From Caldilineaceae bacterium (lineage in GTDB: Bacteria; Chloroflexota; Anaerolineae; Caldilineales; Caldilineaceae): a stretch of 64,000 nucleotides of DNA. Below the pieces are notes generated by a model, which was not told the origin of the DNA, searched no databases, and saw only the letters and a list, made by a program, of their open reading frames with translations. The number at the start of each line of letters is the position of its first letter. Within the stretch, counting starts at the first letter, position 1. Of this stretch, positions 35,399-43,535 are shown one piece after another. The stretch is from NCBI GenBank assembly GCA_026645575.1, contig JAPKMW010000033.1, forward strand, positions 30,439 to 94,438, read 5' to 3'. Position numbers and translations under genes: made by a program.

Positions 35399-36568
35399 TT
35401 ACTTCTTGCACGCCAAAAACGATGGCAGATCTTTCAGACTGGCACAACCAATCTGCCCCATCGCACACCGTAACTCGGCTTTGAGGATCTTCATGACATG
35501 ATCGCCCCCTTGCTGGTCGAGTGCGGCCAGCGAATAGAGGAAAGGCCGCCCCATGATCACAAAGTCGGCGCCCAGGGCCAACATGCGGGCAATATCCAGG
35601 CCAGTGCGCACACCGCTATCGACCAGCAACGGCACGGTTGGTCCAACGGCGGCGCGGATGGCCGGCAGCACCGTGGCCGTGGCCGGCGCGGCGTCGAGTT
35701 GGCGACCACCATGATTCGAGACCACCAACCCATCGGCGCCCAACGCCAAATAGGACTTGGCTTCGTTCGGCTCCATGACCCCCTTCACCAGCAACTTGCC
35801 CGGCCACAGACTGCGAATCCGCTCGAAGCGCTCCACCGAAATATAGCCGCCCATACGTTCGCGAATAAAGTGGGTGGAAGCAGTGATCGACTTGCCCACA
35901 TGGGCCAGACCTTGTCCGGTGGCAAAGTAGGGTTTGAGGTTGACAAACTCCGGCACGCCAGAACGCAACATACGCAAGGCCCAGTTCGGATGCGTGACCA
36001 TTTGAGTGAGGGTCTGGAGATCAAAATTGGGTGGCACCGACACCCCGTTACGAATATCATGCTCACGGCGCGTCTCGTAGGGGACATCGACGGTCAACAG
36101 CAGTGTATCATAACCGGAAGTGATACAGCGTGTCAACAGATCTTTCAGCACCTCCGGCTCTTTGGGTGTATAAAGCTGAAACCAGGCATTCTCCCCGGCG
36201 ATTTCTCGAATATCCTCCAGGCGCGCTGTGGAGACGGTACTCAGGGTGTAGGGGATGTTATGCTTCTTGGCTGCCGCCGCCAGAATCTTTTCAGCGTTGG
36301 CCCAGATCAGCCCAGACAGCCCAACCGGGGCGACGCCAAAGGGAGCGTCGTAGGTACGGCCAAAGAGTTGCGTGCTGATCACCGGCTTGCTGCCATCCGA
36401 AAGATAACGGGGCATGAGTTCCACTTCGTTGAGCGCCTGCCGGTTCTTTTGCACCGAGACGCCGCCGCCCAAGCCGCCAAAGAGATATTCGCGCATAAAC
36501 TTCGGAATACGGCGTTGCGCAACAGCCTCCATATCTGCCACACAGGGGTACTGTTTGTCGGGATTCAT
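35399..36568 (-). CDS. FMN-dependent alpha-hydroxyacid dehydrogenase
   Basis: A 389-residue member of the L-lactate dehydrogenase/glycolate oxidase family: L-2-hydroxy acid to 2-oxo acid. APVGLSGLIW and TLSTVST bind FMN. VKGVMEPNEAKSYLALGADG and SNHGGRQLD contain the flavin Lys and the catalytic His/Arg. DSGVRTGLDIARMLALGAD is the FMN-phosphate strand-helix. The N-terminal frame extends upstream to 36667, but ATG 36568 with GGAAG fits the family start. Electron acceptor (oxygen or quinone) unclear. Confidence 0.92.
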   Translation of the reverse strand: MNPDKQYPCVADMEAVAQRRIPKFMREYLFGGLGGGVSVQKNRQALNEVELMPRYLSDGSKPVISTQLFGRTYDAPFGVAPVGLSGLIWANAEKILAAAAKKHNIPYTLSTVSTARLEDIREIAGENAWFQLYTPKEPEVLKDLLTRCITSGYDTLLLTVDVPYETRREHDIRNGVSVPPNFDLQTLTQMVTHPNWALRMLRSGVPEFVNLKPYFATGQGLAHVGKSITASTHFIRERMGGYISVERFERIRSLWPGKLLVKGVMEPNEAKSYLALGADGLVVSNHGGRQLDAAPATATVLPAIRAAVGPTVPLLVDSGVRTGLDIARMLALGADFVIMGRPFLYSLAALDQQGGDHVMKILKAELRCAMGQIGCASLKDLPSFLACKK

Positions 36569-36618
36569 CCTGCTTCCAAACCTTTCGTATGAGTTCGCTG
36601 GTAGAAATAATGACAAGG

Positions 36619-36687
36619 TGACAGGGTGACACGGTGACATGGTGGCTTCGACAAGCTCAGCCACCATGTCACCGTGTCACCCTGTCA
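36619..36687. repeat. TGACARGG-family palindrome (29-bp perfect arms) inside an operon
   Basis: Arms 36619-36647 and 36659-36687 with an 11-base loop. It lies between the DppC-like gene and the hydroxyacid dehydrogenase gene on the minus strand and may trim or attenuate the transcript. Confidence 0.93.
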
Positions 36688-36692
36688 GGCTT

Positions 36693-37604
36693 TTATTTTC
36701 CCGCCATCGGGTCGAGCGCATCTTGCAGTCCGTCACCCATGAGGGTAAAGGCGTACATGGTAATAGCGATCATCAGACCGGGGAAAAAGGCCAGATACCA
36801 GTGGGTTTGCAGCGCCGACAGATAGTCGTTGAGCATCCGCCCCCAACTGGGCATGGGTGCTTGTACGCCAATGCCCAGGAAGCTCAAGCCTGATTCCCCC
36901 AAAATGGCCGCGGGAATCCCCATCGTAACACCGAGGATGAGCGGTGTCAAGGTGTTGGGAAAGAGGTGGCGCCGAATAATGTGCCAGTCGGAGGCGCCAA
37001 TACAGCGGGCGGCCAGCACATAGTCGCGCTCACGCAAGGAAAGTAATTGACCGCGCACCAGGCGCGCCGTTCCCATCCAGCCGGTAAAGATAAAGACAAA
37101 GAGGACATTTTGAAAGCCCGGCCCCAAGACCGTCACAATCAGGATCCCCAACAAGAGGTCAGGAATGGCGTTGACAACCTCGATAAAGCGCATAAAGGCG
37201 TAGTCTGTGGCGCCGCCGAACCAGGCCGCTGTCGCGCCAAAAGGCAGGCCGATCAAGAGGGCAATCAAATTGGCAATAAAGCCAATCGCCAGCGAGACCC
37301 GCGCCCCGTAGATAATGCGCGTCAATAACTCACGGCCATAGGGGTCGGTTCCCAGCGGGTGCTCCCACGAGGGATATTGCCATGCCTGATCATAGACCTG
37401 ATGATCATAGCCTTCGGGCGCCAGTACATTGGCAAAGAGCGCCATGCCAATCAGCAACAGCACAAAAATGGCGGCGATCATCGAAAGGCGGTTGCGCGAA
37501 AAACGGCGGAGGACATCGCTCCATAAATTGCGTTGCCGCAAGACCAACGTCTGGTCGGCCGGTACGTGACCGGGCTGTGGCACTGGTTTCGTCGCAACCG
37601 TCAT
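36693..37604 (-). CDS. Dpp/Opp-type ABC transporter permease (DppC-like)
   Basis: A 303-residue inner-membrane permease with six hydrophobic segments. The N-terminal basic stretch RNLWSDVLRRFSRNRLSM followed by the first segment is typical of DppC/OppC proteins. The EAA-loop equivalent ARCIGASDWHIIRRHLFPN (about 190-208) contacts an ATPase. It overlaps the DppB-like gene by four bases. No ATPase genes are in this window, so a shared ATPase elsewhere is implied. Confidence 0.93.
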   Translation of the reverse strand: MTVATKPVPQPGHVPADQTLVLRQRNLWSDVLRRFSRNRLSMIAAIFVLLLIGMALFANVLAPEGYDHQVYDQAWQYPSWEHPLGTDPYGRELLTRIIYGARVSLAIGFIANLIALLIGLPFGATAAWFGGATDYAFMRFIEVVNAIPDLLLGILIVTVLGPGFQNVLFVFIFTGWMGTARLVRGQLLSLRERDYVLAARCIGASDWHIIRRHLFPNTLTPLILGVTMGIPAAILGESGLSFLGIGVQAPMPSWGRMLNDYLSALQTHWYLAFFPGLMIAITMYAFTLMGDGLQDALDPMAGK

Positions 37605-38542
37605 ACTTTGCCCCCCAAACGCACTCGTGGATCAACCCAGGCATAGAGCAGATCCGTAACCAAATAAGCAATCGTAATGGCAAACGTCCAGAGCAGAATC
37701 ATCGCCATAATCACTGGGTAGTCCCGGTTGTAGATGGCGGTTGTCGTCGCACCACCCATGCCGGGAATGCGAAAGATCATTTCAATGAAAAAGGACCCTA
37801 ATAAGATATTCACCAAAGCCGGCGTCAGCACGGTGATCAACGGCATCGACGCGTTCTTAAAGGCGTGGCGCAAAACCACTACTGGTTCGGTCAAGCCTTT
37901 GGCGCGTGCCGTGCGGATATAGTCAGCCCGTAACGCTTCCACCATGCTCGAACGCACCCAGCGCGCCAACCCGCCGATGCCCGTAATGGCATAGATGGCA
38001 ACCGGTAAGATCCAATGTTTGGGTGTCCCCCAACCGCCTGAAGGCAGCCATTGGAGTTTGACGGCAAAGATAATAATCGCCACAATCGCCATGACAAAGA
38101 CCGGCGTGACAAAGGTGGTGACGACAAAAAGCGAAGTTACATAATCGACCCAACTGTTGGGGCGCAAGGCGGCCAATAACCCCAAGAGTAGCCCCAGCGG
38201 CCAACTGATGACGAGCGCCATCAGCCCCAGTTGCACGGTGATCGGCCAGGTGCGCGCGATAAAGTTGGCGACATTCTCGCCGGTATGGAACGAGATGCCA
38301 AAGTCGCCTTGCAGGGCGTTGCCCATATAGCGCAAGTATTGCACATAGACTGGCTGATCCAGTCCATACTTTGCTAGTAGCGCGGCCCGAATATGTTCGG
38401 GGATTGGTTTTTCGTTCTTGTCCGACGAGATGCTGTCAAAGGGGCCGCCGGGGATAAAATGGATCAAGAGAAAGATCAAGATCGACACCCCTAGCAACAC
38501 CCCGATCATGCCGAGCAGGCGGCCGAGGATGTAGCGGGTCAT
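37601..38542 (-). CDS. Dpp/Opp-type ABC transporter permease (DppB-like)
   Basis: A 313-residue permease beginning MTRYILGRLLGMIGVLLGVS with the conserved DppB N-terminal amphipathic start. DQPVYVQYLRYMGNALQGDFG follows in the periplasmic loop. The EAA-loop ARAKGLTEPVVVLRHAFKN is near residue 205. It partners the DppC-like protein encoded directly downstream, with a four-base overlap. The substrate could be a small peptide, sugar oligomer or opine. The associated hydroxyacid and amino-acid enzymes hint at a nitrogen-containing carboxylate. Confidence 0.93.
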   Translation of the reverse strand: MTRYILGRLLGMIGVLLGVSILIFLLIHFIPGGPFDSISSDKNEKPIPEHIRAALLAKYGLDQPVYVQYLRYMGNALQGDFGISFHTGENVANFIARTWPITVQLGLMALVISWPLGLLLGLLAALRPNSWVDYVTSLFVVTTFVTPVFVMAIVAIIIFAVKLQWLPSGGWGTPKHWILPVAIYAITGIGGLARWVRSSMVEALRADYIRTARAKGLTEPVVVLRHAFKNASMPLITVLTPALVNILLGSFFIEMIFRIPGMGGATTTAIYNRDYPVIMAMILLWTFAITIAYLVTDLLYAWVDPRVRLGGKV

Positions 38543-38565
38543 TGGTGTAGAACCTCCCTAGTTTC

Positions 38566-38729
38566 GACAAGGTGACAGGGTGACAGGGTGACAAGGTGAC
38601 AAAGTGAAGGGGGGAGCGTCTTTGAAGCTTGCGCGTCCTATAGCCGGTAGGACAGCCGCTATGTTTTGGACAGCAAATCAGACCATTCGGCTATCTCACC
38701 GGGTCACCCCCTCACCCTGTCACCTTGTC
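38566..38729. repeat. TGACARGG-family inverted repeat flanking a 128-base spacer
   Basis: Arms 38566-38583 and 38712-38729 (18 bp, perfect), with further TGACA/GTCACC units. The right arm ends five bases before the stop of the binding-protein gene. Nothing recognisable is in the spacer. Confidence 0.85.
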
Positions 38730-38733
38730 AAAA

Positions 38734-40413
38734 CTACCGTGCTGCCATATAGATCGACGTGCCAATAAAGTCATTCCGGTTGCCGAGGGTGCCGGTCTTG
38801 CTCAGCGGAATGTCTTTGACGTAGGGCTTGTAGAGGGTGGCGATCTTCGGGTAGAGGGTGAAGACAGCCGGGCCTTCGGTCGCCAGGATCGTTTCGGCCT
38901 GATGATAGACTTCGCAGCGGGCCGCGGCGTCGGTCATCGGGCGAGCTTCGTCGATCAGGCGGGTGAATTCGGCGTTGACAAAGCTGTTGAAGTCCGGGTC
39001 ATCCCACCAATCGAAGAAGTTGCTGGGGTCGATAAAGTCGGCGCCCCAGCGGCTAAAGCCCAGGATCAGTTCACCCTTGGTGCGCATATCGACATAGGTG
39101 GCGCGTTCAATGTCCTGGATTGTCACCTTGATGCCCAGGTTGTCGGTGAGCATCCTTTGGATCGCTTCGGCTTCACGGGCAAATTCACCTTCGCGGGTGT
39201 TGAGGGTCAACTCAGGGAAGCCGGCGCCGCCAGGGTAGCCCGCTTCTTCCATCAATTTCTTCGCCAGATCGGGGTCGAATTTCTGCAAGTCACGCAGCGC
39301 CGGATCGTCGTTGCGGGTGCAGGGGAAGTCAGTCGGCAGCAGGCCATAGCCAGGGATACAGGTGCCGCGCATGACATCATTGCAGAGCGATTCACGGTCA
39401 ATGGCGTGCATAAACGCCTGGCGCACCTTGAGGTTGTCAAAAGGCGCTTTGCCCATGTTCATGTAGAGATAGGCGGTGCGTGGGTCGGTGGAGACGTAGG
39501 CTTGCTTGCTCAGGTCGGGATCGGCCAGCACCTGGGCCAGTTGATCGCCGCGGATGCCGCCAGTCACGTCAATGTCGCCGGCCTGGTACATCTGCAACTG
39601 TTGGTCAAAGCCCTGTGGCACGATCACCAGGGTCATGCCATTCAGTTTGGGTTGCCACGGGCCATTGTAGTGGGGGTTGAGCGCAAAGACCACATTTTGG
39701 CCGCGATTCCACTCCTTGATCATAAAGGGGCCATTGGTCGGCGCGGTTTCAGGGTTGTCGGCCCAGGCGTCACCATGCTTTTCCACCATGTGCATCGGCA
39801 CCGGCACCGCATGCCAGTTGAGGTTGTACATGTAATAGGGCAGCGAGACCTTGGTGGTAACGGAGAAGGTGTAGTCGTCGATCTGCTTGACGCCCATCTC
39901 TTCAATCGGCTTCTCCCCCTTGTTCACCGCTTCGGCATTTTCAATGTCATAGAGGAAGAAGGCGTAGACGTTCGCCATCTTCGGGTCTTCATAACGGTGG
40001 AAGCTGTAGACCCAATCCTTGGCGGTGATCGGTGTGCCGTCACTCCACTTGGCATCTTTACGCAGGTGGAACGTCCATGTGCGGCCATCTTCCGAAACTT
40101 CCCAACTATCCGCCGCCGCCGGGTGCCAGACGCCATCGGCATCCATCTTCGCCAGGGTTTCAATGGTGGTTTCGTAGGCAAAACCTTCATACTCATTACG
40201 CATGGTATCGAAATGCTTGCCCTCAATGCTGGCATAGCGCAACACCTGCTGGTCGAGCGGCGCCGCATCCGCCGGCAGTTCGACGCCGAGATCATTCTTT
40301 ACCGCGCCACCGGTCGCTGCGGCTGGTGCGCTCCCGCCGGGCTGCGACTGCACACAGGCTGTCAGCAGCAGCGCAACAATGATAAGTAGCGCCAAAACTT
40401 TCTGCTTCATCAT
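38734..40413 (-). CDS. Family 5 extracellular solute-binding lipoprotein
   Basis: A 559-residue binding protein for the Dpp-type importer. A signal peptide with lipobox LLTAC is at residues 14-20, followed by a Ser/Gly/Ala-rich tether. The mature protein shows the family 5 hallmarks WEVSEDGRTWTFHLRKDAKW and SDGTPITAKDWVYSFHR (about 105-145), and VRQAFMHAIDRESL in the second lobe. GGAGG precedes two adjacent ATG codons. It delivers the ligand to the two permeases encoded after it on the minus strand. Confidence 0.94.
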   Translation of the reverse strand: MMKQKVLALLIIVALLLTACVQSQPGGSAPAAATGGAVKNDLGVELPADAAPLDQQVLRYASIEGKHFDTMRNEYEGFAYETTIETLAKMDADGVWHPAAADSWEVSEDGRTWTFHLRKDAKWSDGTPITAKDWVYSFHRYEDPKMANVYAFFLYDIENAEAVNKGEKPIEEMGVKQIDDYTFSVTTKVSLPYYMYNLNWHAVPVPMHMVEKHGDAWADNPETAPTNGPFMIKEWNRGQNVVFALNPHYNGPWQPKLNGMTLVIVPQGFDQQLQMYQAGDIDVTGGIRGDQLAQVLADPDLSKQAYVSTDPRTAYLYMNMGKAPFDNLKVRQAFMHAIDRESLCNDVMRGTCIPGYGLLPTDFPCTRNDDPALRDLQKFDPDLAKKLMEEAGYPGGAGFPELTLNTREGEFAREAEAIQRMLTDNLGIKVTIQDIERATYVDMRTKGELILGFSRWGADFIDPSNFFDWWDDPDFNSFVNAEFTRLIDEARPMTDAAARCEVYHQAETILATEGPAVFTLYPKIATLYKPYVKDIPLSKTGTLGNRNDFIGTSIYMAAR

Positions 40414-40516
40414 TCATTCCTCCTTGTTACTGATACGCTCGCAATCTATAACGACAGTTTCTGATGAAACGAAGACGCATTAACAATTCACCATTGACCG
40501 TTTCAATTAACTATTA

Positions 40517-41767
40517 TTACGCCCGTGGCGCCGCATAATCCAACATGCCCTCGACATCGAGCGGATCGATGCCGGTTTTCGCTTTGAGCGCGGCGTGGAG
40601 TTGAGCTTCCGATTCGATTTCCGTGTCAAGCGGGAGCGTCACTTTGGCGCCGTTCTGCAAGAGCGATTCACGGGCGGCAGCGTTCATCATCTGCACCATG
40701 TACGCATCTTCGACCGAATATTCATAGGTCGCTTCGCCACGGATCGCCTGGGCAAATTCCAGGATCAACTCAGCGGTGGCGGCATGGTAGTAGTCGATGG
40801 CGTCCGCGGCTTCCTCTACCGGACGGTAAAAGGGGTTGATATACTCGACCCGGCCCGTGGGTAGATCGACATGCAACTTGCGCAGAAACTCATTCTCCTG
40901 CGAAAAGATGATCGGGTAAATCACGTCGGCAATGCCGTTCGTTTCCAGCGCCCGATCGGAACAGTAGCGCACCTCGCCTTCGGACTGGTGATAGGGCCCG
41001 TTCCACATCCCGGCGGTGCGCACCGTAATCGACCCCCGTGTCCCTTCATACTGAATATACCCTGGCCGCGCATGGCGGCCCAAGACCGCTTTGGCATTGC
41101 TAGTCATATCCGCCACAAACTGGCCACCGGGAAAGGTAAAAAAGTTGGCGTGAAAGCTCTCTTCAGTGTGCAACCGGTGTGCCAGCGACCGATGCGGTTC
41201 CGTTGGCATGGTGTGGGCCACGGTCTGCACGCTGTTCGGATAGGCATCGAAAAATTTAACCCAACAGGCATTGTTATGGGTGCCGGTGTGGCTAAAGGTG
41301 CTGAGAATCCGGTTGACCGGGCCAACCACGCCGGTGTCGGCAATCCGTTTGGCAATCCGCTCATAGGCCAAACGGAAAAATTGCTCACCGATCGCCAGCG
41401 TAACCTTGTTGGCCGCCGCCGTTGCGATCATCGAACGGGCTTGCGTCAAAGAGGCACAAAAGCCAGCTTCGACCAGATGATGGATCCCCTGTTGCGAGAG
41501 GTAGCAGGAGATGGAATGAAACAACTCCGGCGGCGTACAGACAATGGCCGCTTCCATCGGTCGCGCCGCGACCAAATCGCGAATGGAATAAAAAGCCGGC
41601 ACATTGAAACTGGCGGCAAAGCTATCAGCGCTCTCCTGCACGGGATCGCAAACTGCGGCCAGGCGCACGCCGCGTGCACGCAACGCCGGGAAGAGAAGCC
41701 GGTAAACCGTGCGCGACCGAAAGCCGGTGCCGATGAGGGCAATGTCGATGGGTTGTTGTAATTTCAT
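40517..41767 (-). CDS. Gfo/Idh/MocA family oxidoreductase (copy 2)
   Basis: A 416-residue NAD(P)-dependent oxidoreductase, paralogue of the gene at 24724-25980. The Rossmann motif IALIGTGFRSR and VAAFxD-like strand end LAAVCDPV are near the N-terminus. HLVEAGFCAS replaces the common EKP motif. FFTFPGGQFVADM, RPGYIQYEG and EVRYCSD are shared with copy 1. It is the first gene after a strong promoter and a LacI-type operator, followed on the same strand by the importer, hydroxyacid dehydrogenase and aminotransferase genes, so it probably heads that operon. ATG 41767 gives the family start. A GTG/ATG five codons upstream is the alternative. Confidence 0.9.
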   Translation of the reverse strand: MKLQQPIDIALIGTGFRSRTVYRLLFPALRARGVRLAAVCDPVQESADSFAASFNVPAFYSIRDLVAARPMEAAIVCTPPELFHSISCYLSQQGIHHLVEAGFCASLTQARSMIATAAANKVTLAIGEQFFRLAYERIAKRIADTGVVGPVNRILSTFSHTGTHNNACWVKFFDAYPNSVQTVAHTMPTEPHRSLAHRLHTEESFHANFFTFPGGQFVADMTSNAKAVLGRHARPGYIQYEGTRGSITVRTAGMWNGPYHQSEGEVRYCSDRALETNGIADVIYPIIFSQENEFLRKLHVDLPTGRVEYINPFYRPVEEAADAIDYYHAATAELILEFAQAIRGEATYEYSVEDAYMVQMMNAAARESLLQNGAKVTLPLDTEIESEAQLHAALKAKTGIDPLDVEGMLDYAAPRA

Positions 41768-41805
41768 ACGACGCTGTCTCAATTCAAAGTGAGGGTTGGA
41801 GAAAA

Positions 41806-41823
41806 GCTGGAAACGTTTCCAGC
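41806..41823. promoter_or_regulatory. LacI-type operator GCTGGAAACGTTTCCAGC
   Basis: A perfect 18-bp palindrome seven bases downstream of the -10 box of the promoter at 41831-41859. The core is identical to that of the operator at 30933-30948. Confidence 0.9.
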
Positions 41824-41830
41824 CTGTAGA

Positions 41831-41859
41831 ACAATACCATAAGGGGAAATGATTGTCAA
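41831..41859 (-). promoter_or_regulatory. Sigma-70 promoter of the Gfo/Idh-importer operon
   Basis: On the minus strand: TTGACA (41854-41859), 17-base spacer, TATTGT (41831-41836). Repression by a LacI-family protein bound over the start site is the natural reading. Confidence 0.82.
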
Positions 41860-41875
41860 ATAGGTTGAAAACGGG

Positions 41876-42481
41876 GTGTCGGCAGGTTTATACAGTGCTA
41901 AAGCTAAAATTTTGTGGGATTTTATTGCAAAAGCGGAAATTGTCTATGATCTAACCTTTCACTTCTGCCAACGTTTCCTAACTAAGGGCGATCGTACCAT
42001 TGATCAAATGATACAGGCTGCACGATCGGGTAAGCAGAATATTGCCGAAGGGAGTAAAGCTTCCGGTACATCCAAGGAGATGGAAATCAAGCTAACTAAT
42101 GTGGCGCGAGCCAGTCTGGAAGAACTGTTGATCGATTACCAGGACTTTCTGCGAGTTCGCAATCTACGTCTGTGGGACAAGAATTCCGAAGAAGCGCAAT
42201 TTGTGCGCAAGCTAGGCAACAATCCCCAAAGCACCTACGAAACCTACCGTGAATTCTGCGAAACCCGACCAGCGGAAGTGGTTGCCAACATTGCGATCTG
42301 TCTATTGCACCAGACCAATTACCTGCTCGACCAGCAAATCCGCCGCTTAGAACAAGACTTTATCAAAGAAGGCGGCCTGCGCGAACGCATGACTCAAGCC
42401 CGTCTACAATACCGCAACCGCACCCAACAACCACCAAAATCCTCCACTAGGCAACCAAACAAGAGGAGTGGCGCCAAATGA
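41876..42481 (+). CDS. Four-helix bundle protein (S23/IVP-like)
   Basis: A 201-residue protein of the four-helix-bundle family first seen in rRNA intervening sequences. FIAKAEIVYDLTFHFCQRF starts the first helix, DQMIQAARSGKQNIAEGSKA is the family signature, and VARASLEELLIDYQDFL follows. The C-terminal 40 residues are basic and Gln-rich. These proteins form pentamers and some act in diversity-generating or RNA-related settings, but their role is usually unknown. It is translated from GTG 41876, so the start is uncertain. It faces the cyanophycinase gene tail to tail. Confidence 0.82.
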   Translation: MSAGLYSAKAKILWDFIAKAEIVYDLTFHFCQRFLTKGDRTIDQMIQAARSGKQNIAEGSKASGTSKEMEIKLTNVARASLEELLIDYQDFLRVRNLRLWDKNSEEAQFVRKLGNNPQSTYETYREFCETRPAEVVANIAICLLHQTNYLLDQQIRRLEQDFIKEGGLRERMTQARLQYRNRTQQPPKSSTRQPNKRSGAK

Positions 42482-42497
42482 TAAAATGATTGAACCA

Positions 42498-43322
42498 TCA
42501 TCCCCACTCCGGTCGCCGCCGGATGAGATCGTAGCGGAACCCCTCGCCCAGCACATGGAGTTTCATGTCCGTCACCGTGACCGGCGCATGACCGGCGGCT
42601 TGATCCAGATTCGTATAGCCCATCCCCGCGCCATCCACCACAATGACCGAACCGCGTCCCACCACGTCAAAGGTGTTGTGCGGATAGATAACCGCCGCTG
42701 TATCTTCATCAATGCCCAAGCCAATTAGATAGGGATTGTAGGCGACCGCCACCATTAGCCGACCGGTGCGGCCGCGGCGCTGGAAATGTTGGTCGATAAT
42801 CACGCGATTGGTTAAGCCCAACCCCGGCGCCAGTTGCACCATGCGCTGCGTCGGCCATTCGCCATGCCGACCAAAGGCGATCATGTGTTGACACAAGATC
42901 GACGCGCCGGCACTTGTGCCGCCGACCATAACCCCGTTGGCGTTACAGTCGCGCATGGCGTCCGCCATCAGTGTGCCGCCAAGCAGCGTGGAGAGACGTA
43001 GTTGATTGCCGCCGGAGATAAAGATGGCGCTGGCGCCGTTGAGCGCCGCCACTCGCCCAGGATCTTGCGCATCTTGCCGCGTATCGACATGAATCACCTC
43101 GACGCTATGCGCGCCCAAATCACAGAAGAGGGCGTGATAGAGTTCGCCCACGCGCCCCGGTTGCATCGACGCGGCGGGAATTACAGCAATCTGCGCTTGG
43201 CTGCTGCCGGCTAAGGTAAAAAATTTGTTGAGAATCCGGCGCGCTTTCATCTTATCTTCCGCGCCGCCAATCGGCATTAGAATGCCACGACCAGGCGTGG
43301 CTGTGCTTGGTACTAAACTCAT
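42498..43322 (-). CDS. cphB: Cyanophycinase (copy 1)
   Basis: A 274-residue serine peptidase of family S51. The nucleophile elbow GGTSAGAS is near residue 140, the oxyanion-site segment is ISGGNQLR (about 103-110), and the conserved LAPGLGLTNRVIIDQHFQRRGR block follows. Cyanophycinase cuts the cyanophycin polymer to beta-Asp-Arg dipeptides, the substrate of the isoaspartyl dipeptidase encoded on the other side of a 213-base divergent spacer. No signal peptide, so intracellular. It shares the whole C-terminal half with the copy at 49072-49911. Confidence 0.92.
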   Translation of the reverse strand: MSLVPSTATPGRGILMPIGGAEDKMKARRILNKFFTLAGSSQAQIAVIPAASMQPGRVGELYHALFCDLGAHSVEVIHVDTRQDAQDPGRVAALNGASAIFISGGNQLRLSTLLGGTLMADAMRDCNANGVMVGGTSAGASILCQHMIAFGRHGEWPTQRMVQLAPGLGLTNRVIIDQHFQRRGRTGRLMVAVAYNPYLIGLGIDEDTAAVIYPHNTFDVVGRGSVIVVDGAGMGYTNLDQAAGHAPVTVTDMKLHVLGEGFRYDLIRRRPEWG

Positions 43323-43535
43323 CGACTCTCGATCCTACAACCAACAAACGGGGATCAATCCATAGCAGGCCGATCCGGGGTCAACTTGGGGAGCAGTGTG
43401 GGGTGCTTTGCCTGCTCAGTATAGCACAAGCAACCAGTAAGCTGCAAGGATTACTGGATACAGGCGTTCTGTTTCTACCCCATCCCTATATCCCGATTCA
43501 TAACTAAGGCTGAACTTTCCTTGTACAATGGGTGT

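Noticed and set aside
35498..36592. Plus-strand open frame opposite the hydroxyacid dehydrogenase
   Set aside because: The dehydrogenase motifs are all intact on the minus strand. The plus frame has no similarity to known folds that I recognise.
38725..40389. Long plus-strand open frame opposite the family 5 binding protein
   Set aside because: The minus strand encodes a clear lipoprotein with family motifs. The antisense frame is His/Val-rich and lacks a ribosome binding site.
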